Of a stretch of DNA of 64,000 nt, positions 45,728-57,695 are shown piece by piece. A program made the position numbers and the translations under genes. The stretch is taken from NCBI GenBank assembly GCA_034769895.1, contig CM068372.1:372205258-372269257 (forward strand). The letters are read 5' to 3'. The stretch's first letter is position 1, and the number at the start of each line of letters is the position of its first letter. The notes under the pieces are model-generated. The model was not told where the DNA came from, searched no databases, and was given only the letters and a program-made list of their open reading frames with translations. This DNA is from Magicicada septendecula. Taxonomy: Eukaryota > Arthropoda > Insecta > Hemiptera > Cicadidae.

Positions 45728-46224
45728 ATCGTTAAAGTTATCATTTACACTAACGTCGTCACTTACCTTCTCATTTATTACCTTATTTAGTTCACTTTCT
45801 TTATTGTCCTTTTATTTCTCTGCCTCTCGTTTCCACTTCTTTCTTTTTCTAATGTCATTTACAGTATCTTGCATTTATGTCTGCCAGGCACTAAGACGAC
45901 TGTTTATTGATGCTAATCGTTCATCAATAGCATCAAAACGCCTATTAATCTCACTAGACAAATTAACATTTTGTTGTCCTTTCATCGCCATGTCATTATT
46001 GTAGCTATCACTTATATTATCATCACTTACCTTATTCTGTATTAACTGGTTATTTTATTCTCATTACATTTACCTGTATCTCGTTTCCACTTTTCATTTC
46101 GTTCCCTCATATCATTAATAATGTCATCACAATGTTTTTGAAAATGTTCAATAATATTACTTTCCATGTAACGCAAAATTCATTATTTCCTCATTAGACC
46201 TATCTCTCTCTTTTGTTGACACTG

Positions 46225-47327
46225 TGTAATGGGGCAAAAAGGGGGATTTTATTTTTTATTAAATTTATTTAAACTTGTTTGTGGTCAACATTGCAAGTCC
46301 CATGCGAACTACGGTCATATTCGAATAAAGAACGGGAACATAAACTTTTTGAATGGAGTGTAGTTGAAAAATGCCAGACTCGCTTGTAAATTCAGTATTT
46401 GTCACGTCCGCTGCGCACATGCACTTGACGGCACGCAGCGACTACGCCTAAACATTAAAAATGACGCCACGAGAAAATGGCTAAGCCTTAAGATTTCCTT
46501 ACAATGTGCTTTCAAGACGACGGAAACCAGTAAAGGTTCCTCTCACCAAAGCCTCCTATATCGTCTGTTTGACAATTCTAGAACACGTGGCCTATAGGCA
46601 AAGCCATACTATATGAACGACTACGGAAAATTTGTCGTCGGAAGGCAGTGACTTCCGTCCCATGAATGAGGAGTCTGCAATTAACATCTGATGGTAGCGG
46701 ACACGAGCAGTAGTGCGTTGCCGGCCGGGCGAAGTTTTATTATTCTTAAAAATGTGAAAATAGTTTCAAAAGCAGTTGTCTAACCAAATTTTACCCGGCC
46801 GGGTAGACAGAAGACTTGTGGGCCCCAAGAAATCTTTTAAATTTTAACTGAAAGTAATAAACCTTCACAAATAAGTGAAACAGTATCTCCGAATGAAGTA
46901 AGTGTAGTGACAGAAGGAAAAATCAACAATGTGGTGAACGAACAAAAACATTTGGACACACACTCGGTGCGGCACGTGTTGACGAGAGACGACGACCGTT
47001 AAGTAACCAACAACCTTATTTCAATATTTAAAATAATGTTTTGTACTTTCAAGAAAGAGTAATCAAATCAACAGGAAGAATTTTTTAGACAAAAATGAAC
47101 ACTCAGTAAATTTAGACGAAAAGTAAACCAAATGTGGAGATTGAATAATAAAAGACTTAATTAATATAGTCAAAGAGCGTGTTTATTACGTAACGAACCC
47201 ATTAACCTCTCTTACAGACTGTGAGTTCGTGTAAAAGGATCCTGGACCTAGAAAAGGTAAGAATTACCATAAAAATATATTTTTATGTCTTTCAGTAATG
47301 GTGTACAAACAATAAGAGAACATCTCA
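46225..47327 (+). repeat. Element B 5' LTR
   Basis: 1103 bp, starts TGTAATGGGG and ends ACATCTCA. Highly similar to 51524-52779, but it lacks about 160 bp present there (52320-52485). It holds a GC-richer part with GCCGGCCGGGCG (46720) and its partial complement CCCGGCCGGG (46795). Confidence 0.95.
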
Positions 47328-47328
47328 A

Positions 47329-47348
47329 TGGCCCCCGAAACAGGGACA
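47329..47348 (+). promoter_or_regulatory. Element B primer-binding site, tRNA-Lys-like
   Basis: TGGCCCCCGAAACAGGGAC begins two bases after the LTR. It is close to the site for tRNA-Lys (UUU) known from retroelements (TGGCGCCCGAACAGGGAC), with one substitution and one inserted A. Confidence 0.8.
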
Positions 47349-47548
47349 GTCTATATAAATTATATTTCATATAGGCTATGCCTACTCACAGGTGTAAGAG
47401 ACGCTAGTGGGAGTTACAATTAAAATTAAGTACAGGAAATATTTATAGAATAAAATTAAAATAAGAGTATGTTGTAATATGATTGATAGGTGTAAGGCTA
47501 AATTTTGGTAAGATTAAAATCTCATAAAGAATAATTAAATTTATAAAA

Positions 47549-49036
47549 ATGGAAAATAATGAAAGTAAAGTCAGTACGGTAACGGGGGAGGTAGAAAGTC
47601 ATTCAGACCCGAATGTGGGCAAAGAAAATGTGTTATGTGAAATAGATGATGTAAACAATTCAGGAATGGAGACAACTCCAAGCCTGATAGACGAATCTGT
47701 AATAATAAATAATGCAGAAGCAAAAGTTACTCCAATAGTGACTAAAATAAAAGAAAATGAGTGTACAATAGCTGATATGATGAACTTTATGAAAACCATG
47801 TCTGAGAATATAAATAATAAATTTGACGTTCAAAATAATGAAATTAAAGAAATGATAAGTAGTTTCAATGAAATTAAGAATAAGTTCGATGAAAAATTTG
47901 ATAAAATAAATAATCGTTTTGATATAAACGAAAATAATTTTCACAAAATTAGAAATGAAATAAAACAAGTTAATAAAAATGTTGAGAAAACCAATGAAAT
48001 ATTTGAAACTAACTTTAACAAATTGGAACAGAGTATGAAGAAAGTGGTAGAGTCAGTAGAGGAACAGATTAAAAGTAAGGTAAATCAGATAGTTAATGCA
48101 ACGGTAAGTAACAGTGGTAGTAATATGACGAAAATTAGTGAAGAAATAATTAATAAGGTGAGTAATAACGATAATTCTAAAAATGAATTAATAAGTAGTA
48201 GTGATAAGATAGTGGAAAATGAGATACTTAAAGGTGATACATTGAAAATAGATATTGATGTAGAGATAGTTAGTGAGAGTGAGAGAGTAATGGGTTGTAA
48301 AGGGGTAGAAACAAATGTTTATCAGTTAGAGAGAGAGAGTATGAAGAGAGTGTACAGGTAGAGGGATGGCAGAGGTAAAATTTTCCCGTGGTGTTGTGGG
48401 GGGTGAAGAAAGGTCTTCACAAATGTATTGGGTAGATAAATGTTCTACCAATAATTGTCTTTTGAATTTTTTGTTGTTCCTGGAGGAACCAGGAGGTGTT
48501 TTAATATAGCAGTACCCTCTGCATGGAGTGAGAGAGATAAAGTGATATGGCGTTATGGTGAGAGATGTTTAGAGAGAGAGTTGCGTGTTGATGGAGAGAT
48601 AAAGGTATTTAAGGCAAATAGAGGTTATGGAGAGTTGATAGAGAGAATGAATATTGAGAGAGTAAGTAATATTGTAGACTTACCTTGTTGCGAGAATAGT
48701 GCAGTAACAAATAATGATAATGTTGATAATTATATTGAATACTTACCTGTGCATAGACATGGAGTACTAGTAGTAAATGATTTTGAAATTGAGAGGTTAA
48801 AGTACTTAAGGGTGATGGATAATAATACAGACGGTGACAAGACCAAAATCAATGATTTAGACAGGGTATATGATTTGATAATAATGCGGGATAATCCAGT
48901 AGATTATTATGTTGGTTTTATGGAACAATTTGAAATATTAGAGATTTATTATATAAATAATAATAATGAAATGAGTGTGAGTAAGAATGATAATTGTTAT
49001 ATAAAAATTAGACTATTATATGATGACGGGGGTTAG
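47549..49036 (+). pseudogene. Element B unknown protein, one frameshift
   Basis: The first frame (47549-48361, 270 codons) begins MENNESKVSTVTGEVE and carries a long predicted coiled coil at about residues 75-185 (FNEIKNKFDEKFDKINNRFD and following heptads). The second frame (48455-49036) holds the C-terminal conserved domain: PSAWSERDKVIWRYGERC, VFKANRGYGELIERMNIERV, YIEYLPV.RHGVLVV, DLDRVYDLI and a YDDGG terminus, as in A and C. The RANFP-equivalent block lies in the broken stretch 48361-48455. It has no zinc knuckle, protease or polymerase. Function unknown; a Gag-like RNA-binding role is a guess. Confidence 0.75.
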
Positions 49037-51254
49037 ATAAAAACTCGGTGAATGGACATTTTACATATTTTAGTTTATGATTATGGTTATGACCTGGCGA
49101 AATTATGAAACGAAGTGTGGTAAACAGAAAAATAATGACAAGAATTTGTAAATAAATTTATAGTGAAATTAATTGTGTCTATGTTGTAAAATGTACTTGA
49201 TGTAAACAATGTATGCTTGTAGTAGAAATCAATTGATAATAATAATAATATTTTGGCAGACTAAATAAATAATAAGAATAATTATGAAGGTGATAATAAA
49301 TGAATTGTAATTGTTTTGGAGTAAGGTAATTAAAATAATTTGTGTTTTGAACAATTGATTAAATTAAATAATTTGAGATGTATTAATTGAATAATTTAAA
49401 ATGTTGTATAAAGATATTTTGATAATGAATTAAATGATTTTAGGGGATTGGAACTTGATAATAAATAATAAATGAATAAATGTAAAATGTATTTAGTTGT
49501 GGAATCATATGTTTGCTATAATGTTTCAGAAGATAAAGGGAGTTGTGTACATGATTTGGTGGTAATAATTGTTTATATTTTGTGTCTATGACAGTATATG
49601 AGTGATGTAATGTAAGTATGAATTTTATCATACCAGTAAATAAAGTAAAATAATTAAATGTGAATTATAAATTTTCAATGTGTTTAAAATGTTTCAAGTT
49701 AAGTGATGAAATTAATTTAAGATAGTTATGAATTTTCATTGGGTAATAAAAGTTAGAGTTTGGGTGATAAATATTTATATAAGGCATTTGAATTAGAGTT
49801 AATTTTAGGTGGGTGTTAAACAGAAATAAGATTTTTGGGAATAAAAGTAGTATAGAAAACCGAGTATTCATAGTGACACAGTAGCGATAGGGAGTATATG
49901 CAGAGTAAGGAGAGGGATGCAATTGGAGAGTAATTAGCTGATGGTGGAATTTTGTAAGGGGGGTGGTGTGATAAGGAGCCCTCAACGAAAAGCGTTGTGG
50001 CGGGAGGTGAACCGTATGTGCGTTGGCGGGGTTACCATGGGGTAGACCAGGAACCAATAAGAGAATGAGCATAGGGAGGGAATACACGTCCTAAGTACAA
50101 AGGGGGTAGAGAGTATTTTGTTAAAAGGGTAGAATGATGTGAATGGAGTTAGAGAATTATTGGTAAATATTTTGAGAGAGTGGTGTCAGACTATGTAAAT
50201 CTGTTAGTGAGGGTTAGAAGGGAGAAAGGGGGTAAGGTTATATTTAAACACCCATTTATAAATCGAATTATTATGAATAACTAAGAGCCACCCAAAATAA
50301 TTGATAATGAAGATGTTAAAGAGAAAATCATAGTTAAAATGTAATAATAAATGAAACAAGTGACAGATTCAATAGAATTTGAAAACAAATTAAAGCTGTA
50401 AGGTGTGTAAATTTTGGTCAACTTAAATGTGAAGTGTTTATTTTAATGTAATAATCGCAATGTTCATTATGAGTGTTCTATGTTTTATCATGTTGTATTA
50501 TGTTTGAATATAAAAATTATAAACATGTAACGTATTTTACTTTGTATAAATCTTGAGATGTATCTAGTTCACTTGACCCAGAGAGATCAGCTGATGACTG
50601 ATGTTTGATATATAGTGTGTTTTTTACAATTGATTCGTAGATTTTATTTGTGTATTTATACTAAAATGATTAAAGAATAAATTTTGTTGACAAAATGATT
50701 CTTTTTGGGAATTGAAAAAAAAAAAAATTTGCTTGAAGGATAGATTGTGTTTTTGTGTCCAGAATATACTGTTGATTATATGTTAATGTGTTAACTGATT
50801 TATATTATTCATATTATATGTGTTGTAAACAAATGTAATGATAAGTGAATTTATGATTTAATAAGATGTTCAGTTTATTTGTTTTTTATGATTGTTCGTA
50901 GCTAGTGAAGAAGAATTGTAGATTCATGTAAAAGATTTTGGGGGTTTTGATGAAATTAATGGTAATATAACATTTTGATATTGGACTTAGATTAAATTTT
51001 GAACAGAATTTAAATGATTTAATCTGATTTGTTCGATTTATTTCGATTTGAAAAAACAACGTCAAGTAGATGAAATTTGAGAAAAGAAATTGAAAATCAA
51101 ACAGAAATTATTTTGAAAGTTGAAGGCAAGAAATGGAATGTAGATGTTATAGTCAGTAATAATGAGTATGTGTACGCAACCAGTACTTGCTAAAGGCAAC
51201 CCAGTATGCATGTAAGGGGGAACATATCGGTTGAGGATCTGGTATAGTATAAGG
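49037..51254 (+). other. Element B non-coding 3' region
   Basis: 2.2 kb without a supported ORF. About 50070-50130 (ACACGTCCTAAGTACAAAGG, then GTAGAGAGTATTTT) resembles 57995-58065 of element C on its coding strand, so part of the region is conserved at RNA level. The rest is AT-rich. Confidence 0.65.
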
Positions 51255-51523
51255 CCAGTGTTATGATTTTTGGGGCGGAATGATAGAAGGTTAGGAGTAC
51301 TATGGTGAGTATCTGTCCGATTTTATGGTATTGGGATCTCGCACAGAGAAGTCCAGTAATCCCGTTCAGGTGCAGCCATAGTCGCCGAGCTAGGGGGGTA
51401 GTTTACCCATGATGTGTTTAGAAATTAACGGGGGTTGTTGGCGCCATATCCTCACTGATCCTCTTATGTTAGCAATGAGAGTTTTTATGCTTTTGGGCAT
51501 AAAACCTCTCATTGGGGGGGCAT
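51255..51523 (+). promoter_or_regulatory. Element B conserved block, hairpin and polypurine tract
   Basis: Ends with a strong hairpin at 51473-51514: CAATGAGAG then TTTTATGC, loop, GCATAAAA and CTCTCATTG, running straight into G7 (51514-51520) and the 3' LTR at 51524. Upstream the GGGGTTGTTGGCGCCATATC block (51430-51450) and GGGATCTC...AGAAGTCCAGTAATC block (51340-51365) are shared with element C on its coding strand. Confidence 0.8.
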
Positions 51524-52779
51524 TGTAATGGGGCAAAAAGGGGGATTTTATTTTAAATTAAATTTATTTAAACTTGTTTGTGGTCAACATTGCAAGTCCC
51601 ATTCGAACTACGGTCATATTCGAATAAAGAACGGGAACATAAACTTTTTGAATGGAGTGTAGTTGAAAAATGCCAGACTCGCTTGTAAATTCAGTATTTG
51701 TCATGTCCGCTGCACACACGCACTTGACGGCGCGCAACGACTACGCCTAAACATTAAAAGCGACGCCACGAGAAAATTGCTTAGCCTTAAGATTTCCTTA
51801 CAATATGCTTTCAAGACGATGGAAACCAGTAAAGGTTCCTCTCACCAAAGCCTCCTATATTGTCTCCGTTTGACAACTCTATAACACGTGGCCTATAGGC
51901 AAAGCCATACTATATGAACGACTACGGAAAATTTGTCGTCGGAAGGCAGTGACTTCCGTCCCATGAACGAGGAGTCTGCAATTAACATCTGACGGTAGCG
52001 GACGCGAGCAGTAGTGCGTTGCCGGCCGGGCGAAGTTTTATTATTCTTAAAAATGTGAAAATAGTTTCAAAAGCAGTTGTCTAACCAAATTTTACCCGGC
52101 CGGGTAGACAGAAGACTTGTGGGCCCCAAGAAATCTTTTAAATTTTAACTGAAAGTAATAAACCTTCACAAATAAGTGAAACAGTATCTCTGAATGAAGT
52201 AAGTGTAGTGACAGAAGGAAAAATCAACAATGTGGTGAACGAACTAAAACATTTGGACACACACTCGGTGCGGCACGTGTTGACGAGAGACGACGACCGT
52301 TAAGTAACCAACAACTAAATTTCAATATTTAAATAATTTCACTAAAATTTTAAATCACGAGCTCTAAATTATGGGGATTTAAATGTGTATGAATGTAGTG
52401 TGTGAGCAATTACTGGGCTGCCTTCATATAATTTAATAAATTTTACAATAAGGTGTGAACTAGTTATTAGGACGATATCATGTTAAAATAATGTTTTGTA
52501 CTTTCAAGAAAGAGTAATCAAATCAACAGGAAGAATTTTTTAGACAAAAATGAACACTCAGTAAATTTAGACGAAAAGTAAACCAAATGTGGAGATTGAA
52601 TAATAAAAGACTTAATTAATATAGTCAAAGAGCGTGTTTATTACGTAACGAACCCATTAACCTCTCTTACTGACTGTGAGTTCGTGTAAAAGGATCCTGG
52701 ACCCAGAAAAGGTAAGAATTACCATAAAAATATATTTCTGTGTCTTTCAGTAATGGTGTACAAGCAATAGAACATCTCA
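51524..52779 (+). repeat. Element B 3' LTR
   Basis: 1256 bp, matches the 5' LTR with scattered substitutions and an additional stretch of about 160 bp at 52320-52485. Confidence 0.95.
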
Positions 52780-53067
52780 ACTGGGGTCAACTGTGCCCCA
52801 GAATCACTCATTATAGCAGAGTCAGTTAAACTAGTTTCGTTTTCTTTATCTTCCATCTTTTTTCAATTATATGAATAAAGTTTTATAAAAAAATTTAGCA
52901 TTTAACTCAATGTTTTACATTATAAATCATAATGACATAACCTCTAATCATAACCTATACAAATAACACTTCATAACCTCTACTAATTATTCAAACAAAC
53001 GCCATTAACCAAAACCTACTTCTGTACCTCAAGTAGGTCTAACTCATAAAAATATTTATATAAGCAT

Positions 53068-53084
53068 CCTGGCAGGGTCGCCGA
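53068..53084 (-). promoter_or_regulatory. Element A primer-binding site, tRNA-Arg-like
   Basis: On the plus strand TCCTGGCAGGGTCGCCGA lies just left of the LTR start at 53086. This is nearly the 3' end of an insect tRNA-Arg (TCCTGGCAGGATCG plus CCA), so on the element's minus strand it is a primer-binding site. Element C has a similar site at 62028-62046. Confidence 0.7.
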
Positions 53085-53085
53085 T

Positions 53086-53301
53086 TGTAACTATATAAAA
53101 AACCAAGAAAAGATACTTACCCCGGGTTATTGCGATCTTTTTACGACTTACCTTAAAAACAGAAGATTCCCCATAGCTCTCAAGGGCCGCCATTACATTT
53201 TTTGGAGTAAATGCAGAAACCTATTACACTCTTCCCACGGAAATAATTTACTCAATAAACAATATTCCCTTATAAAAAAACTATTCCAGGGTCATTTAGA
53301 C
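53086..53301 (-). repeat. Element A right LTR (its 5' LTR), first part
   Basis: Near-identical to 36272-36484. At 53302 it stops at the left end of hAT 4. LTR sequence resumes at about 63604. Confidence 0.9.
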
Positions 53302-54767
53302 TATGGGTTCTCAACCTGGGGAGAATTTCAGGGGAGGCGTGGTAAGCAATGAAAATATACATAAATTAGCCAAACAATAAAAAGTTGTAATAAACACAAA
53401 CCACTCATGCACGGCCTTAGAAAAGGAACTTTTGCAAATAGTTCTCTCCGTCACCGCTAGATCTAACTGCATTCAGGCACACATCTTATTTACACTGGTC
53501 TATACCCAAATAGTTCGCCCCGATACCGCTAGATCCCTCTGCATCTCTGTTGGAAGCAGACAAACAGTGTTGCTAGGGGAAACGCTACCGTGGCTAGGGT
53601 AATTTTACTACCGATTGGTGGCTACACTGCACAAAACAGACGATTGATGATTGCTATTGTGTTCCAGTCATTTGTGCGAATGATTGTCATGCGTAGTAGT
53701 GCTAAACATGGCTAAATCATTACCAAAGAAAAGACTACAGTGATGACTATATAAGGTTCGGCTTTACGTACATTGAGAGGAACGATTGTCATTTACCTTA
53801 GTGTGTTATTTGTCACAATGTCCTGAGTAATGACGCAATGCGACTAGGGCATTTAGAACGCCATTTGGCTACCATTCATCCCGGTTTGAAAGACAAACCA
53901 AGGGAGTTTTTTGATGGAAAGAGAAACTCGATTCAACTGGAAGTTTTCAAGTGGAGAACGAAAAGGCCTTTGAAGTTTCTTACAAGCTTGCTTTGGTTAT
54001 AGCAAAAGACAAGAAACCACGTATCATTGGTGAGTCACTTATAAAACCATGTTTACTAACTGCATGCAATACTTTACTTGGAGAGGAAAGTTGCAATAAA
54101 ATTGCAAAAATACCGCTATCAAGTGACACAGTAAAACGTAGAATTGATGAAATGGCACAAGATTTAAAAAAACAAGTAATAGAAAAGTTAAAGAAATCTC
54201 CGTTCTTTTCTCTGCAATGTGATGAGACAACTGACATTTCAAAGCACTCTCAGTTGTTTTACTATAGATATATTGATGGAAAACGCTTCATAGAGGAAAT
54301 ATTATTTTCCCAAACTCTTCAGACAACCACAAAATCTGAGGATGTTTTTTCTGCTCTGTGTAACTTTTTGACAGCTAATAATCTTCCTTGGGAGAATGTT
54401 GTTGGAATATGCACTGATGGGGCACAAGCCATGACAGGATGCCGTTCTGGATTTGTTGTGCTTGCAAAAAACAGAACCCTAACACCATTGGTTCTCATTG
54501 TATCATACACAGACAAGCTTTGGCTTGTAAGACTCTGCCTGAAACATTTAATACTGTTTTGAAATTGGTAATCAAAGTAGTAAACTTTGTCAAATCTAGT
54601 GCTCTGAATACTAGACTTTTTGAGGCTTTATGTTACGAATTGAATAGTGACCAACAAACTCTTCTTTACCACACTGAAGTTCGTTGGCTCTCAAAAGGTA
54701 ATGTGCTCACTAGGCTATTCAATCTGAAATCAGAAGTTGAAATCTTTTTGATGAGTTCAAATGAAGA

Positions 54768-55079
54768 GTTTACCTTAACACAACTGAACAATACGAAATA
54801 TATAAACACCACACAACACAACCAAACAACATACTCAACGATCAATTACAATATAAATCACATACACTTTTTGACACAATTTTACAGAAAACAAACATCA
54901 AGTTGAATCCCTGCACCAATCCCCTTCCCCCACACACCACCCTCACTACACCTTCCACACAAAAACCGTTACGAAATGATGGCAGTCTGACTAAAAGCTG
55001 AAGAAGGCGGATACGTACGCCGAAACGTGTCCGACGAAAAAAGTAAGTTTTCACAAGATAAAGTTCATTTTTAGTAAAG
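54768..55079 (+). mobile_element. Penelope-like element fragment, 11-bp duplication
   Basis: TCAAATGAAGA flanks it at 54757-54767 and 55080-55090. The plus strand encodes EQYEIYKHHTTQPNNILNDQ and then an LFDTIL end, the C-terminal tail of a PLE GIY-YIG endonuclease. Further down, CTGAAGA (54998-55004), a GGCG/CGCC stem and GAAAC (55022-55026) resemble a hammerhead core. It is a 5'-truncated insertion of 312 bp. Confidence 0.85.
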
Positions 55080-55635
55080 TCAAATGAAGAAGATCTGTAC
55101 ATGCAATTTACAGATGAGATCCACCACTTGGCATATTTATCAGACTTCTTTGAATCGATCAACCTTTTGAATTTGAAACTACAAGGACAGAAAAACATTT
55201 TGAAGACTTATGATGCAATGAAAGGTTTCCTGGAAAAAATATCTTTGTGGCAACGTCGCCTTCAGAGTTCAGAACCCAACTTTTCGTCCTTCCCACATCT
55301 TAACGACCTTCTTGATGACACACAAAATCTTCCAGTAAATTTGAAAAGTGAATTGAAGAACTTGATTTCAAAACATTTGGCATCCTTGAAAACCGAAATT
55401 GGACGCTACTTTCCAGATCTTTCTTCAAATAGCTGGCAATTTCAGTTGACACAAGATCCGTTCAAAATTGAAGTGGAAATGCTTCCTGATTCCCTTCAGG
55501 AGCAGGCAATCGACCTAAAATGTGATTCTCAAGCAAAAGCGGAGTTCCCAAACATGTCTGTTGAAGATTTTTGGTTAAGCTATTTTCCTGTGTACCCACA
55601 AGTTGCTACGGAAGCTGCAAGGTTGTTGGTGGAGT

Positions 55636-56997
55636 TGTAACCATAAAAATAGGGCCGAAATATATAAAATATAAATATAACCACTACCAGGACTTACCTG
55701 CTATTTGAATTTTACCAGAAGACCAAGGTCGCCACGATTATTTTTTATATAGGATAAAATATCGAAAACCTTTACACTTTACCTTAATAAAACGGACAAT
55801 TTAGCAATCTGACCCACCCAATTAATAATTCAGAAAGATTCCGGAACGTTAGACGAATTTTTAACACAGAATGAGGAAATGGCAATGACGAAATAACTTA
55901 AACTAACACATGGTTATTAAATGAACACTTTACTTACTCTCATAAAGACGTAAATTCCTTATACACAACACAAAAGAATACGGTAACACATTAATTACTG
56001 GTTACATCGACCTTACCTTAAATACTATGTATTACAAAAGAAAGTAGCCCAGCTTTGCACACACACTCTATCATACCAATTAAACCCCTTTTAAATATTA
56101 TAGTCAATATAGAAAATAGTTAGCCTTTATACATTCCTGTTTCGTTACATTCACTAACTGTCCTGATGCCGACCGAACACGTGTTTTAATGTCCGATTTC
56201 ACTTTTGGCGTTTCGCACTTTCGCTACACTAGTTTATTACGTCGTTGATTTCACGAGTCCCGGTCGGTATTAACGATATTGTTGTTTCACATCACATCGT
56301 ATAAAACAACACCGACCGGGACGCCGACAGAGTTGTAAGCGTCTCTAACTGGGTGCGCCTCTAGCTGACTATATGGCGTCTCTGCTTAAAGTCGACTGTG
56401 TGGCTGTGAACGTAACAGGTACATCTACCTGTTCCTGTAAGGAAGTTGTTCTTCAATGCCACGATGTTTCCGTCGTCGCTCCGGCTTCATTTGTTGGGAC
56501 GTAACCACTTTGTATATGGATTAAGCTAACATATGTGGATGACCAGAGCTTAATATTGGGCTTGGCTCTGCTGATGTCATTGGAAAGACCGGATTTAGCC
56601 ATGACTTCCTGCCGCTCAAAAAGCACATTGTGGAATTTTATTCGTCCTAGGACATCCGGTTTTGTGGCTGGCTGCGTCACTCAGATGTGTAGTGATACAG
56701 TTGCGTCTGTGTGCTGTTTACACAAGTACAGAGTTCTTAGAATTTTGGTGGAGGTAAATGCTTCGCTTGCCGGCTTACACAATAACACCTGCGTATCGCT
56801 TTTGTCTCACTGTTGCTCAACATCGTGCTGTTGCATGGAAAATATCGTTGCAATGCGTTCTATTATAACGGAATAAATGTTGTTACCCAATAATTTTCAC
56901 AACTTCTTTTTACAAGCCCGCACCAAAATGAAAGAAATAAAAATATAATTATCCCCTACTGTTGAAAATAAAAACACCCAAAATTTGACCCGCTACA
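55636..56997 (-). repeat. Element C 3' LTR (left copy)
   Basis: 1362 bp. Holds GACCGGGACG/CCCGGTCGG inverted blocks near 56254 and 56312. The ORFs at 56535-56876 and 56453-56680 are repeated unchanged in the other LTR and are not considered genes. Confidence 0.96.
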
Positions 56998-57000
56998 ATA

Positions 57001-57310
57001 CCCCCTCGATGAGAATTCTGCTGTTCACAACAGAAGAAATCTCATCGATAAACCCCGAAAAGGACCGGTGAGGAACTGGTGCCAACAACCCCCTTGTTCT
57101 TGATCTCATGGGTACACGACCCCCCTGGCTCAGCGACTATGGACTCATCTGAACGAGATCACTGGACTTCTCTATAAGAGATCCCAACACCGAGAAATCG
57201 ATCAGACTCGCACCACAGCGCGCCTCGCCTTCTAACACGCTACCCCCAAAATCCTCAATCCCTGGCTAAAATTATCCCAGCTCCTCCGCCGATATAGTTC
57301 CCCTTTTTGC
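57001..57310 (-). promoter_or_regulatory. Element C polypurine tract, hairpin and conserved block
   Basis: CCCCC (57001-57005; G5 on the element strand) lies three bases from the LTR. The adjacent hairpin at 57006-57048 has arms TCGATGAGA...TCTCATCGA with an inner TTCTG..TGTT/AACAG..AA stem. Blocks at 57066-57095 (GGTGAGGA..TGG.GCCAACAACCCCC) and 57125-57185 match the equivalent part of element B. Confidence 0.8.
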
Positions 57311-57658
57311 AAGCTGGGCTGCCTTTAGCAGATACTGGGCTCACACACACTCACGTTACATGATACCCTAACACATTAAAATAAAAATTTTCTTTAAAAT
57401 TTATTATAAATTTAAAAAATTTAAAATTCAAAAAAAATCTTTTACCCAAAAAATTCTCTTCCTTGTTTTTCTAATTTTTGTTTCAAATAACTTAACCTAG
57501 ACATTTCTAATAATATAAACACATCCTTACTCTAACATGAGAACCACTTATATTCTACCAATACAATGCAATACAATAAAATAAACATGGTTAATGCACA
57601 CATAATAAAAGAATAATTATCTAACATATTCATTCGCTGGCAGGCGGAAATCAAGTTT

Positions 57659-57695
<37 letters not shown>

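Larger units (their letters stand above)
46225..52779 (+). mobile_element. LTR element B, complete, ACTG duplication
   Basis: 5' LTR 46225-47327 and 3' LTR 51524-52779, both TGTAATGGGG...CATCTCA. Flanking ACTG at 46221-46224 and 52780-52783 is a 4-bp target duplication. A primer-binding site starts two bases after the 5' LTR, and a polypurine G run precedes the 3' LTR. It inserted into the body of element A. Internal coding is one unknown protein (47549-49036, frameshifted); there is no pol. Confidence 0.95.

Noticed and set aside
56535-56876. 113-codon ORF repeated identically at 62949-63290
   Set aside because: Both copies lie in the LTRs of element C, so identity follows from the LTR pair; no domain is recognised.
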